A stretch of DNA of 7,035 nt from an uncultured Erysipelotrichaceae bacterium (GCA_902796465.1 CADBPK010000316.1:1-7035); one strand, 5' to 3'; positions 1 to 6,785 are shown, counted from the first letter of the stretch. Program-made: numbers and translations. The notes: a model not told the origin generated them from the sequence alone.

Positions 1-1061
1 AAGATCTCATTGTGGTCTCCCGGATGAAGCCCGAACAGCATGACAAAGAATACATGCCACTGGAAGTTCGAATTAATTACACTTTGCCAGTATCTTCCAA
101 TCGAATCGCAGAATGGCTTATCGCTGTGAAATTCCTTGTCCAGTGTAATGCCGATCCGGAAATCGACACCGGTTTCGGAGAGATAGTTGAGATGATCGAG
201 ATAATCCACCATCTTTTCGCGGTTGTGCTCTCCGTTTACAAAATGACGAATATAAAGGAACTGTGCAAGTATTGCCGAGCATTTGCGGAAATCAGTCGTA
301 AACCCTACTGATTCCTTCATTTTCCGGTTGACAAGTTCATTGATACTGCTTGCCACAAAGATTTTGAATCCCTTGTCATCCATGCCGATCTGTGCCCGGT
401 TGGACTCTTCGGAGATCTGCTTGTACATGATTTCCAGCTGACGGTCAACGATATCCAGGTTATCTCTTATTGCGCCGAGCATGCTTTTATTAAAGGAATC
501 GTATGCAACGAAGTCAGGATTCTTGTAAACAACTTCATGCTCGATCTCACTCCAGAAAGCGTGTACAAGCGACTTTATCTGCAGTTCAAAATTGACCTGT
601 TTATCATTCAGCACATAATAGCCGTCCAGCCGGTAGATCGTGAAACCGTTTCTCTGCAGCTGCGGCTGCGGCATACTGAGATTCATAAACAGATGATCAT
701 CATACCGGCAGCGGGCATATCCCTTCTTTTTCATTTCGAAAAAGCGGTAAAGAGAATGATAAATATTCATTTCATTACGTATAAAACGGCACTGAACGGT
801 GATGCCGATCAGATCGTGAAGGTTATCGAGTGCCTCTTCCGGATTGTCATAATCAAGATAAAACTGTTTCCGGATCAGTTTTTCACGCAGGCTTTCTTCC
901 TGCTTGATACGTGTCTGTAGGGAAACAGCAGTATCATCCTGATTGATGATGAGCTGCCTGAAAACAGCATTGAGAATACTTTCAACTTCCATATAAAGCG
1001 CCATATTGTTTCGGTATAGCGCAACGATGTCATCTATAAACTGAAATAATGCCAATTCCAT
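1..1061 (-). CDS. RelA/SpoT-fold (GTP pyrophosphokinase-like) protein, partial at left edge
   Basis: The minus strand is open from an ATG at 1061 to the window edge, giving 353 visible residues with the C-terminus missing. Residues about 50-180 match the synthetase fold of small alarmone synthetases: a basic G-loop-like segment (RIKQEESLREKLIRK, 51-65), a DLIG strand with the likely metal-binding Asp83, and FELQIK (158-163) with the likely catalytic Glu159, followed by AFWSEIEHEVVYK (168-180). The usual GYRSIH motif is replaced by NGFTIYRLDG (138-147), and the Arg normally found after DxxG is Thr87. No HD hydrolase domain precedes the fold. Residues about 185-353 form an extension I do not recognise. 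The start follows the stop of the RsmF-like gene by 5 nt, and an AGG (the last sense codon of that gene) lies 8 nt before the ATG as a weak SD. Family assignment is good; real (p)ppGpp synthesis is uncertain, and a tRNA- or nucleotide-modifying toxin-like role is possible but unsupported. Confidence 0.8.
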   Translation of the reverse strand, partial: MELALFQFIDDIVALYRNNMALYMEVESILNAVFRQLIINQDDTAVSLQTRIKQEESLREKLIRKQFYLDYDNPEEALDNLHDLIGITVQCRFIRNEMNIYHSLYRFFEMKKKGYARCRYDDHLFMNLSMPQPQLQRNGFTIYRLDGYYVLNDKQVNFELQIKSLVHAFWSEIEHEVVYKNPDFVAYDSFNKSMLGAIRDNLDIVDRQLEIMYKQISEESNRAQIGMDDKGFKIFVASSINELVNRKMKESVGFTTDFRKCSAILAQFLYIRHFVNGEHNREKMVDYLDHLNYLSETGVDFRIGITLDKEFHSDKPFCDSIGRYWQSVINSNFQWHVFFVMLFGLHPGDHNEI

Positions 1062-1066
1062 AATTT

Positions 1067-2383
1067 TTACCTGATGCGAAGTGATTTCGGATATTTGTTT
1101 TTCAGGGACTGTCCGTCGCTTCTCACGCCTCCGAGCACATATCCGCGGAAAGTTACCGCATACCAGCCTTTTTTCTTTGCTGAGCTGATTGCTTCCCCGT
1201 GCAGATAGGCGGTCACTTCTTTTTCTGATAATTCTATTGTACGCAGGAAGGGTTTATATGTGGAAGTGAAAAAATGGTGAGAAAACTCGAATCTGTTGTT
1301 TTTGATCTCGCCGATGAACACCTGTGAACCGATCACATGAAGTTTTCCTGTATCAATAAACGGATGGGTGCCTCCGTATATTTTCTGGCCGATCACACGG
1401 TAATACGGATACTGGAAGCCGATCATTTCGGCGATTTCCTTCCGGACATGATCCGGTATTTTATCGCTTTTGAGAACCTGGAGAGTATTTCCGTTTCCCT
1501 CCCCATTCCGGATCATTCTGGCCATGAAATGTCCTTCACCGCCGTCCATGGGAAAAATCCGGTGCATCATTTTTGTGCGCGGATCTGTACCGATTCCTTC
1601 GCATCCGGCAGATAATGATACTGGGAGCAGTTCCATATCGGTATATTTATCAAGAAAGCGGAGTATCGTTTCTTCATTTTCCATGCGGTTGAATGTGCAT
1701 GTGGAATACATCAGAATACCTCCCGGTTTCAGGCACCGGCGGGCGTTTTCAAGAATATGATACTGTCTGAGAGCACAGTGTTCAGGAGAATCAGGCGTCC
1801 ATTCCTCTGCCGCATCCGCATCCTTGCGGAACATGCCTTCGCCGGAACATGGGGCATCGCAGAGAACCGCATCAAAAACACCTTCGAACTGTTCGGCGAT
1901 CCGCATGGTATCGCTGTTTAATACGATACAGTTGGCAATGCCGTGACGGATGATATTTTCCTGAAGGATCCGTGACCTTCCTGTATGGATTTCATTTGCG
2001 GCAAGCAGTCCTTCTCCCTTCAGGATCTCCCCGATCTGGGTGGATTTCGAGCCGGGAGCCGCACAGAGATCAAGGACAAGCATGCCCGGACGGATGCCGA
2101 TCTGTTCCGCAACCGCACCGGCGCTCGGTTCCTGCATGTAGAACAATCCTGCCTTGTATGCAGGGATCCGCGCAACAGGATCCTGGTTCAGAAGATAATA
2201 GCCATGTTCGCAGAACGGCGATTTCTCATGCGGTAGTCCGCATACATCAAAAAAATCCTGATCAGTGATCTTCAGAGGATTCACCCGGAACCCCCGGAAA
2301 GCCGGCTGACCGCAGGATTCCAGAAACAATGGATAACGATCCTGCAAAAGATCTTTCATTTCATTCAGAAATACTTCGTTCAT
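1067..2383 (-). CDS. rsmF: RsmF-like 16S rRNA (cytosine-C5) methyltransferase, NOL1/NOP2/Sun family
   Basis: This 438-residue cytosolic enzyme should transfer a methyl group from S-adenosylmethionine to C5 of cytosines in RNA, most likely 16S rRNA. The SAM-binding motif DLCAAPGSKSTQ is at 105-116, motif IV DAPCSGEGMF at 176-185 with Cys179 (product-release cysteine), and STCTF at 227-231 with Cys229 as the expected nucleophile. Both family cysteines are present, so the enzyme looks active. The part after about residue 300 corresponds to the RsmF-type C-terminal RNA-binding region (PUA-like), ending in a GGVRSDGQSLKNKYPKSLR segment typical of Gram-positive members. The length is close to the usual 440-480. 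The start at M1 fits the family N-terminus; it overlaps the end of ribF by 23 nt, and an AAGG lies about 12 nt upstream, a rather long spacing. A second ATG at 2359, just after the ribF stop, is a less likely start. The exact target base cannot be read from the sequence. Confidence 0.93.
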   Translation of the reverse strand: MNEVFLNEMKDLLQDRYPLFLESCGQPAFRGFRVNPLKITDQDFFDVCGLPHEKSPFCEHGYYLLNQDPVARIPAYKAGLFYMQEPSAGAVAEQIGIRPGMLVLDLCAAPGSKSTQIGEILKGEGLLAANEIHTGRSRILQENIIRHGIANCIVLNSDTMRIAEQFEGVFDAVLCDAPCSGEGMFRKDADAAEEWTPDSPEHCALRQYHILENARRCLKPGGILMYSTCTFNRMENEETILRFLDKYTDMELLPVSLSAGCEGIGTDPRTKMMHRIFPMDGGEGHFMARMIRNGEGNGNTLQVLKSDKIPDHVRKEIAEMIGFQYPYYRVIGQKIYGGTHPFIDTGKLHVIGSQVFIGEIKNNRFEFSHHFFTSTYKPFLRTIELSEKEVTAYLHGEAISSAKKKGWYAVTFRGYVLGGVRSDGQSLKNKYPKSLRIR

Positions 2384-3302
2384 AATTCAGCAGTACCTTT
2401 TTTATACTGAATGCATCCTGTTCCAGCTGCAGGATCAGATTGTTCTTGCTGCGGAACTGCCTTTCTTCACGCATATACTTCAGGAAATCAAATGTCACGT
2501 GACGGCCGTATAGCATATCGGAGAAATTGAAAACATGTGCCTCAACGGAAATATCATTCCGGAAATTGAAAGTCGGATTATGGCCGACATTGATCATTGC
2601 CCTGTATGGCTTTCTGGCCACTTCTACATAACCGGCATAAACACCTGTTTTCGGAAGCAGATACTCTTCGCTGAAATCAAGATTGATCGTCGGAAATCCC
2701 ATGGAAGTTCCCTGATGGTTTCCATGCATGACAATTCCTTCGATCTGATACGGATAACCGAGCATTTTATGTGCTTCTTCCATGCGTCCGTGCACGATCG
2801 CTTCGGAAATTCTCGTACTTGATATCTTTCCCTTTTCATCCGTTACAGCATCGATAACTATTAGATCATAACTGATGCTGTCACGCAGGGTATCGCAGTT
2901 TCCTTTTCCCATATAGCCGTAATGAAAATCAAATCCGCAGATCAGTCCTTTCAGATTGATGGAAGAAAGAATGATATCCACAAACTGCTGCGGTTCCAGC
3001 AGTGACATTTCACGGGTGAAGTTCAGAATAATGATATTCTGTATGCCCAGTGCGATCGCACGGTTCATACGCTGACGCATCGTGGAAATATGACGTATAT
3101 CCTGTGCACCTTTGATTGCGACCCAGGGATCCGGATCAAAAGTAATCAGTGCGCTTTCACAATTCTTCTGTTTTGCGAGCCTGACCGTTTCCGTGATGAG
3201 CTTTTGATGTCCCAGATGCATACCGTCAAAATAACCGATACAGGCACATACCGGAACATTGAACGGTTTCAGTTTTTCAAGATTGACAATATGCTTTCTC
3301 AT
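2361..3302 (-). CDS. ribF: Bifunctional riboflavin kinase / FAD synthetase
   Basis: This 313-residue cytosolic enzyme phosphorylates riboflavin to FMN and then adenylylates FMN to FAD. The N-terminal nucleotidyltransferase domain (about 15-180) has GYFDGMHLGH at 23-32, GFDFHYG at 123-129 and the ISSTRI signature at 160-165. The C-terminal flavokinase domain (about 183-308) has GTSMGFPTINL at 198-208, TGVYAGYV at 219-226, NVGHNPTF at 238-245 and the likely catalytic Glu254 in SVEAHVF. Length and domain order are normal for RibF. The ATG overlaps the truB stop by one base (TGATG), and a strong SD (AAGAGGG, 3311-3317) lies 8 nt upstream inside the truB coding sequence, so translation is probably coupled to truB. 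The truB-ribF pair is a common Bacillota arrangement. I see no FMN riboswitch; expression probably follows the truB promoter. Confidence 0.96.
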   Translation of the reverse strand: MRKHIVNLEKLKPFNVPVCACIGYFDGMHLGHQKLITETVRLAKQKNCESALITFDPDPWVAIKGAQDIRHISTMRQRMNRAIALGIQNIIILNFTREMSLLEPQQFVDIILSSINLKGLICGFDFHYGYMGKGNCDTLRDSISYDLIVIDAVTDEKGKISSTRISEAIVHGRMEEAHKMLGYPYQIEGIVMHGNHQGTSMGFPTINLDFSEEYLLPKTGVYAGYVEVARKPYRAMINVGHNPTFNFRNDISVEAHVFNFSDMLYGRHVTFDFLKYMREERQFRSKNNLILQLEQDAFSIKKVLLNYERSISE

Positions 3303-4147
3303 CAGAAAAGCCCTCTTTCACAATGGTAACGGTTTTTCCCTGTTTTTCGGTAAGCCGCGAGAAGTTCTCCCACCGGGGAGACCAGGATGACAATACCAGA
3401 ATCACAGGGCAAAGTGATATCCATGCCGCTGCGTACCTTTTTCTCTTCCTCTGTCTGAATGACAGGAAAGCGTCTGGAAATAACACGGAGGGGATCATGG
3501 ATCAGGTCCTCTTCTGTCAGCTCATCCGGCGCATGGGCATCTTCAACTTTTATATGTTCAATTGCCGTTCTTTTCAGGGATGTCATTGCAGCTTCTTCGC
3601 CCAATGCATCTGCGAAGTCGCGGATCAGGGAGCGTATATACGTACCTTCCGAAACGACTGCATCCATACAGAACCGGTTTTCTCCGATCCGGCTGACAGT
3701 GAGTGAATCAACTGTGATCCTGCGTGCCTTGCGTTCGATTTCAATTCCTTCTCTTGCGTAGGAATAAAGCGGCCGTCCGTTTTTCTTCAGCGCAGAATAC
3801 ATAGGCGGAACCTGATCGGTTTCCCCGACAAAGGAATCAGCTGTCCTTTTCAGTTCTTCATCTGTGTGAAAAGAAGGTTCCTTCTTCAGTATCTCAGTGC
3901 CCCAGATATCTTCCGTATCTGTCCTGATGCCGAACATGAATTCGGCAATATAATGTTTCTGATTTTTAACACAGTACGGGATCAGTTTCGTATACTTGCC
4001 CATCAGGATGATCATCAGTCCTTCGGCACCCGGATCCAAAGTTCCGGTATGTCCGGTCTTTTTTTCATGATATATCCTGCGGCATTGTCTGACAGCGTCA
4101 AAAGATGTAATACCTGCCGGCTTATTGACTAATAGAATTCCATCCAT
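3302..4147 (-). CDS. truB: tRNA pseudouridine(55) synthase TruB
   Basis: This 281-residue enzyme isomerises U55 to pseudouridine in the T-loop of tRNAs. Motif evidence is strong: KPAGITSFD (9-17), GHTGTLDPGAEGL (32-44) with the catalytic Asp38, KHYIAEF (64-70), QVPPMYSALKKNGRPLY (112-128), SEGTYIRSLIRD (166-177) and LKRT (191-194). A short C-terminal segment replaces the longer PUA-type tail of some homologues; total length is slightly under the usual 290-310. The N-terminus MDGILLVNKPAG is the standard TruB start, and an in-frame TAA 12 nt upstream with no other start codon between them fixes the ATG at 4147. No SD is visible, and the -10 box ends 12 nt before the ATG, pointing to a leaderless or very short-leader mRNA. 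It is the first gene of the minus-strand unit. Unlike the common infB-rbfA-truB-ribF order, a divergent gene lies directly upstream here. Confidence 0.97.
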   Translation of the reverse strand: MDGILLVNKPAGITSFDAVRQCRRIYHEKKTGHTGTLDPGAEGLMIILMGKYTKLIPYCVKNQKHYIAEFMFGIRTDTEDIWGTEILKKEPSFHTDEELKRTADSFVGETDQVPPMYSALKKNGRPLYSYAREGIEIERKARRITVDSLTVSRIGENRFCMDAVVSEGTYIRSLIRDFADALGEEAAMTSLKRTAIEHIKVEDAHAPDELTEEDLIHDPLRVISRRFPVIQTEEEKKVRSGMDITLPCDSGIVILVSPVGELLAAYRKTGKNRYHCERGLF

Positions 4148-4159
4148 AAAACAACGATA

Positions 4160-4168
4160 TTATAACAA
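4160..4168 (-). promoter_or_regulatory. Extended -10 promoter of the truB operon
   Basis: On the minus strand this reads TGTTATAAT, a perfect extended -10 element. The position 17 bp further upstream (4183-4188, TTTTAA) is only a weak -35, as is often tolerated with an extended -10. Eleven bases separate the TATAAT from the truB ATG, so transcription would begin roughly 4-6 nt before the start codon. The motif is seen directly; its activity is inferred. Confidence 0.7.
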
Positions 4169-4177
4169 GGAATAAGA

Positions 4178-4191
4178 TGTTTTAAAACATA
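4178..4191. repeat. Perfect 14-bp palindrome in the divergent promoter region
   Basis: ATGTTTTAAAACAT is its own reverse complement. It covers the place where the truB -35 box would lie (4183-4188) and is about 58 bp upstream of the -10 of the plus-strand gene, so it is positioned like an operator. It is A/T-rich with no spacer, so chance or a weak hairpin cannot be excluded. No repressor gene is visible nearby. Confidence 0.45.
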
Positions 4192-4248
4192 ATCCGCTCC
4201 GTATATCTTCCTGCATCTGAAATATCATCCGTATCATGATCTATCCGT

Positions 4249-4254
4249 TATAAT
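4249..4254 (+). promoter_or_regulatory. -10 element (TATAAT) of the radical SAM gene
   Basis: A perfect TATAAT ends 7 nt before the ATG at 4262, which is the usual distance from -10 to the transcription start. No convincing -35 is seen 16-18 bp upstream (CATCCG at the 17-bp position). If used, the mRNA would begin at or within a base of the start codon. The hexamer also overlaps an upstream in-frame ATG at 4253, which would then not be transcribed. Confidence 0.5.
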
Positions 4255-4261
4255 GGATAGC

Positions 4262-5077
4262 ATGAAGCGAGTTTACATCGAAATTACGAATATATGCAAT
4301 CTGCGCTGTGCATTCTGTGATCCGGGAAAGAGACCGGCCAGTATCATGTCTGTCGGGGAATTCAGACATGTACTGGAAGAGGTCCGTCCGCTTACAAAAT
4401 ACATCTATCTGCATGTACAGGGCGAACCTACCCTGCATCCATATTTTGAAGAAATCCTTTCCGTCTGTGATGAATATGATATGAAAATACAACTTGTGAC
4501 AAACGGCACAAATCTGCGTACGGAGTATCTGTCACATCCTTCTGTACGGCGCATATCCGTTTCCCTGCAGAGTACGGATTATCAGAATAACTTTAATGCG
4601 GAAGCGTGTCTCAACGTACTGGAGGAAATGATCTCCTGCCTCGGTGCACAGCAGTATCTGGAGATACGTTTCTGGACGAATGATCTGGGAAATAATGCCC
4701 GTTTGTGTATGGATCTGCTGCGTCAGAAACATACGTTTCTTCCTACCGCAAGAAATAACAGCTGGCAGATCGCACCCAATACTTTTGTTTCCTTCGCAGA
4801 TACGTTTGAATGGCCTTCAGCTGTCAAAACGGAAGAAACCGATAAAGGAACATGTCTGGGCGGGATCCAGCAGATCGCCGTGCTTTCAGACGGGACTGTA
4901 GTTCCCTGCTGCCTTGATAAAGATGGTGAGATCAACCTCGGCAGCATTTTCAAAACACCATTAAAAAAGATCCTGGCATCAGACAGATACCTGGATCTTG
5001 TTCAGAACTTCAGAAACGGAACGGTCAGAGAACTGCTCTGTCAGAAATGTACTTTCCGCCGAAGATTCTCCGATTGA
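4262..5077 (+). CDS. Radical SAM protein with reduced SPASM-like C-terminal cysteines, function unknown
   Basis: This 271-residue cytosolic protein has the CxxxCxxC radical SAM motif near the start (Cys12, Cys16, Cys19 in TNICNLRCAFC), which binds the 4Fe-4S cluster that cleaves S-adenosylmethionine. Core strands follow: YIYLHVQGEPTLHP (47-60, GEP being the SAM-contacting motif), LVTNGTNL (78-85) and SVSLQS (99-104). RFW (136-138) and FEWP (182-185) occur in the centre. The C-terminus carries Cys198, Cys216, Cys217, Cys260 and Cys263, with GTVVPCC and CQKC, like a SPASM or twitch domain reduced to about one auxiliary cluster. The substrate is unknown; there is no precursor peptide gene beside it, so a RiPP role is not supported. 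I chose the ATG at 4262 because MKRVYIEITNICN is the usual family N-terminus and the TATAAT overlaps the alternative ATG at 4253. It is divergent from truB and ends directly against the peptidase gene. Confidence 0.88.
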   Translation: MKRVYIEITNICNLRCAFCDPGKRPASIMSVGEFRHVLEEVRPLTKYIYLHVQGEPTLHPYFEEILSVCDEYDMKIQLVTNGTNLRTEYLSHPSVRRISVSLQSTDYQNNFNAEACLNVLEEMISCLGAQQYLEIRFWTNDLGNNARLCMDLLRQKHTFLPTARNNSWQIAPNTFVSFADTFEWPSAVKTEETDKGTCLGGIQQIAVLSDGTVVPCCLDKDGEINLGSIFKTPLKKILASDRYLDLVQNFRNGTVRELLCQKCTFRRRFSD

Positions 5078-5080
5078 TCA
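5075..5080. other. Shared dual-strand stop palindrome TGATCA
   Basis: Bases 5075-5077 (TGA) stop the plus-strand radical SAM gene. The reverse complement of 5078-5080, also TGA, stops the minus-strand peptidase gene. The two coding regions therefore abut tail to tail with no intergenic base. Any terminator for either gene must lie inside the other gene. Confidence 0.9.
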
Positions 5081-6775
5081 TACAAGATCTGTTTCGGAGA
5101 AAGAATCAAGTTCTTTTTTCAGCGTACTGCTGATATCCGCTATGACTAATTCATCAAACGGGTTGCGGAGATGACATGCCTCCAGAAGCTTCGTAAATGT
5201 CATTGTACCGCCGAGTCTGCACAAATGGAGGTAATCCTGCCAGCATTCGGGATCACCCTGCATGGAGCGGATATGGAACTGGTGCGCGCATACCTGCGCC
5301 AACGTGTAGTCAATGTAATAGAAAGGTGCCTGGAAGATGTGTAGCTGACGGAACCACCAGCATCCTTTTTCCAGAATTGCACTCTCTGTGTAATCCTTAT
5401 ATGGCATATACATTTTTTCCAGTCTTCTCCAGCATGATTTTCTCTCTTCCGGTGTCCATTGCGGATTTGCATAGACTTCGTGCTGGAAATGATCTACGAG
5501 CACACCGTACGGCAGGAACATCAGGGTGCCGGCGAGATGCGCATATCTGTATTTTGTCACGTCTTTCCCGAAGAAATTGCGGAGCCACGGATACGCAAAG
5601 AATTCCATTGACATGGAGTGGATCTCACAGGATTCAGCGGTTGGTGAACTGACTTCGAAAACCGGAATATCTTTTGCCAGATAGTACTGGAATGCATGAC
5701 CTGCTTCATGTGTAAGGACATCCACATCTCCGGATGTTCCGTTGAAATTACTGAAAATAAACGGAACCTTGTATTCCGGAATCGGCGTCATATAGCCGCC
5801 TGTTTCCTTGTTGGGCTTGCTGACGAGATCAAAAAGAGAATTATCAGCCATCATATCAAAGAATTCTCCGGTTTCCGGGCTCATCTCACGATACATCTTC
5901 CGGGCCGCTTCCACCAGATCATCCGCACTGCCTTCCGGAACAGGATTTCCGGTCGGGAAATGATGGTCAAGATCATAGTAATTCAGTCTGTCATAACCAA
6001 GACGGATTCTCTGTTTTTTATACAATTCAGATACAAGAGGAACGATATATTTACGGACGCCTTCCCTGTACCTGCTGACCATCTCCGTATCATAATCAAG
6101 TCGGGACATGCGCAGATATCCGAGAGAAGTATAACTGTCAAAGCCCAGCATTTTTGCGATTTTAGTACGGACACAGACAAGTTCATCAAATATCCTGTCA
6201 AATTCCGCTTCATTCTGACTGTAGAATTCCCCGCATGCTTCGCCTGCTTTTTTTCTGGTTTCCCTGTCAGGCGAAACAGCTTTAGCAGCAATCTGTGAAA
6301 GATTCAGTATTTCTCCTTCAAAAGGAATTTTCGCGGAAGCTTTCAGTTTGCTGTAGGCACTTGAAAGCTTGTTTTCTTCGGTAAGAAGCGGAATGATCTC
6401 CGGTGAAAATGCCTTCCTGCTGCATTCCGCAAGCTGAAAGAATGTTTCCGGAATATATGCATACAGTTCTTCCCTGAACGGGCAATCCAGACAGATTTCG
6501 TACAGCTGGTCATTCAGTTCTTCTATACGGGGATTGTTTTCATCCCAGAAATCATTTTCATCACTGTAAAAGGAATCAGATGTATCGATCGTATGACGGA
6601 CTTCAGAAAGAACCGACATCGTATAAACGTGTGTTCTGATCACACTGATTTCCTGAAAAACATCCCAGAATCCAGCAGCGTTTTTCTGCTGCTTCAGCTT
6701 TTCAAAAAGAAAAGAAAGTTCTTCCCTGACCTTATCCAGATCAGGACGTTCATAAAGCATTTCATTAAATTTCAT
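5078..6775 (-). CDS. M3-family zinc oligoendopeptidase
   Basis: This 565-residue metalloprotease is expected to cut short peptides in the cytosol; no signal peptide or membrane segment is visible. The zinc motif HEAGH is at 356-360 (His356 and His360 as ligands, Glu357 as general base), with the likely third ligand Glu384 in AESCEIHSMSMEF about 24 residues later. The conserved C-terminal segment HIFQAPFYYIDYTLAQ (479-494) supplies the Tyr residues that shape the M3 active site. The length and the EIHSMSME block fit the PepF-related group annotated as M3 oligoendopeptidase other than classical PepF, so no gene symbol is given. The ATG at 6775 is preferred because GAGG (6781-6784) sits 5 nt upstream; a GTG two codons earlier (6781) overlaps that SD. 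A promoter lies just upstream. All key residues are intact. A physiological peptide substrate cannot be read from the sequence. Confidence 0.94.
   Translation of the reverse strand: MKFNEMLYERPDLDKVREELSFLFEKLKQQKNAAGFWDVFQEISVIRTHVYTMSVLSEVRHTIDTSDSFYSDENDFWDENNPRIEELNDQLYEICLDCPFREELYAYIPETFFQLAECSRKAFSPEIIPLLTEENKLSSAYSKLKASAKIPFEGEILNLSQIAAKAVSPDRETRKKAGEACGEFYSQNEAEFDRIFDELVCVRTKIAKMLGFDSYTSLGYLRMSRLDYDTEMVSRYREGVRKYIVPLVSELYKKQRIRLGYDRLNYYDLDHHFPTGNPVPEGSADDLVEAARKMYREMSPETGEFFDMMADNSLFDLVSKPNKETGGYMTPIPEYKVPFIFSNFNGTSGDVDVLTHEAGHAFQYYLAKDIPVFEVSSPTAESCEIHSMSMEFFAYPWLRNFFGKDVTKYRYAHLAGTLMFLPYGVLVDHFQHEVYANPQWTPEERKSCWRRLEKMYMPYKDYTESAILEKGCWWFRQLHIFQAPFYYIDYTLAQVCAHQFHIRSMQGDPECWQDYLHLCRLGGTMTFTKLLEACHLRNPFDELVIADISSTLKKELDSFSETDLV
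5098..5119 (+). terminator. Weak possible intrinsic terminator for the radical SAM gene
   Basis: AAAGAA (5100-5105) can pair with TTCTTT (5111-5116) around the 5-nt loop TCAAG, running into six consecutive T (5114-5119). It begins about 20 nt after the radical SAM stop. The stem has a single G-C pair, so it is thermodynamically weak, and it lies in peptidase coding sequence (a Lys-Lys-Glu-Leu-Asp-Ser stretch), so it may be coincidental. Confidence 0.3.
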
Positions 6776-6780
6776 AAACA

Positions 6781-6785
6781 CCTCA
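6781..6785 (-). promoter_or_regulatory. Ribosome binding site that fixes the peptidase start
   Basis: The minus strand reads TGAGG followed by TGTTT and then ATG at 6775. The 5-nt spacing is suitable, and the SD occupies the alternative in-frame GTG at 6781, which makes the longer start unlikely. Confidence 0.75.

Noticed and set aside
12..311. 99-codon plus-strand open frame
   Set aside because: Antisense to the C-terminal extension of the RelA/SpoT-like gene; the minus frame is continuous from 1061 to the edge and in frame with the recognised domain.
537..920. 127-codon plus-strand open frame
   Set aside because: Antisense to the RelA/SpoT-like coding region, which shows clear conserved motifs on the minus strand.
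3208..3237. RibF motif GYFDG instead of the common GNFDG
   Set aside because: The Asn-to-Tyr change occurs, as I recall, in other Gram-positive RibF proteins, and all other motifs are intact, so it is not a sign of lost function.
3323..3706. 127-codon plus-strand open frame opposite truB
   Set aside because: The minus strand encodes conserved TruB motifs throughout this stretch; the plus frame has no motif.
4148..4252. Possible riboswitch or small RNA between truB and the radical SAM gene
   Set aside because: The gap is about 105 bp, both promoters lie against the start codons, and no stable multi-helix structure or known riboswitch core is visible.
4253..4261. Upstream in-frame ATG as the start of the radical SAM gene
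   Set aside because: It overlaps the TATAAT, has no SD, and adds three residues before the usual family N-terminus; it remains possible if transcription starts further upstream.
5197..5652. 151-codon plus-strand open frame
   Set aside because: Antisense to the 3' half of the peptidase gene, with an Arg/Ser/Pro-rich composition typical of shadow frames and no recognisable domain.
5696..6298. 200-codon plus-strand open frame
   Set aside because: It lies wholly antisense to the well-supported M3 peptidase gene, has no family motif, and no SD was found. It is a shadow of codon bias on the other strand.
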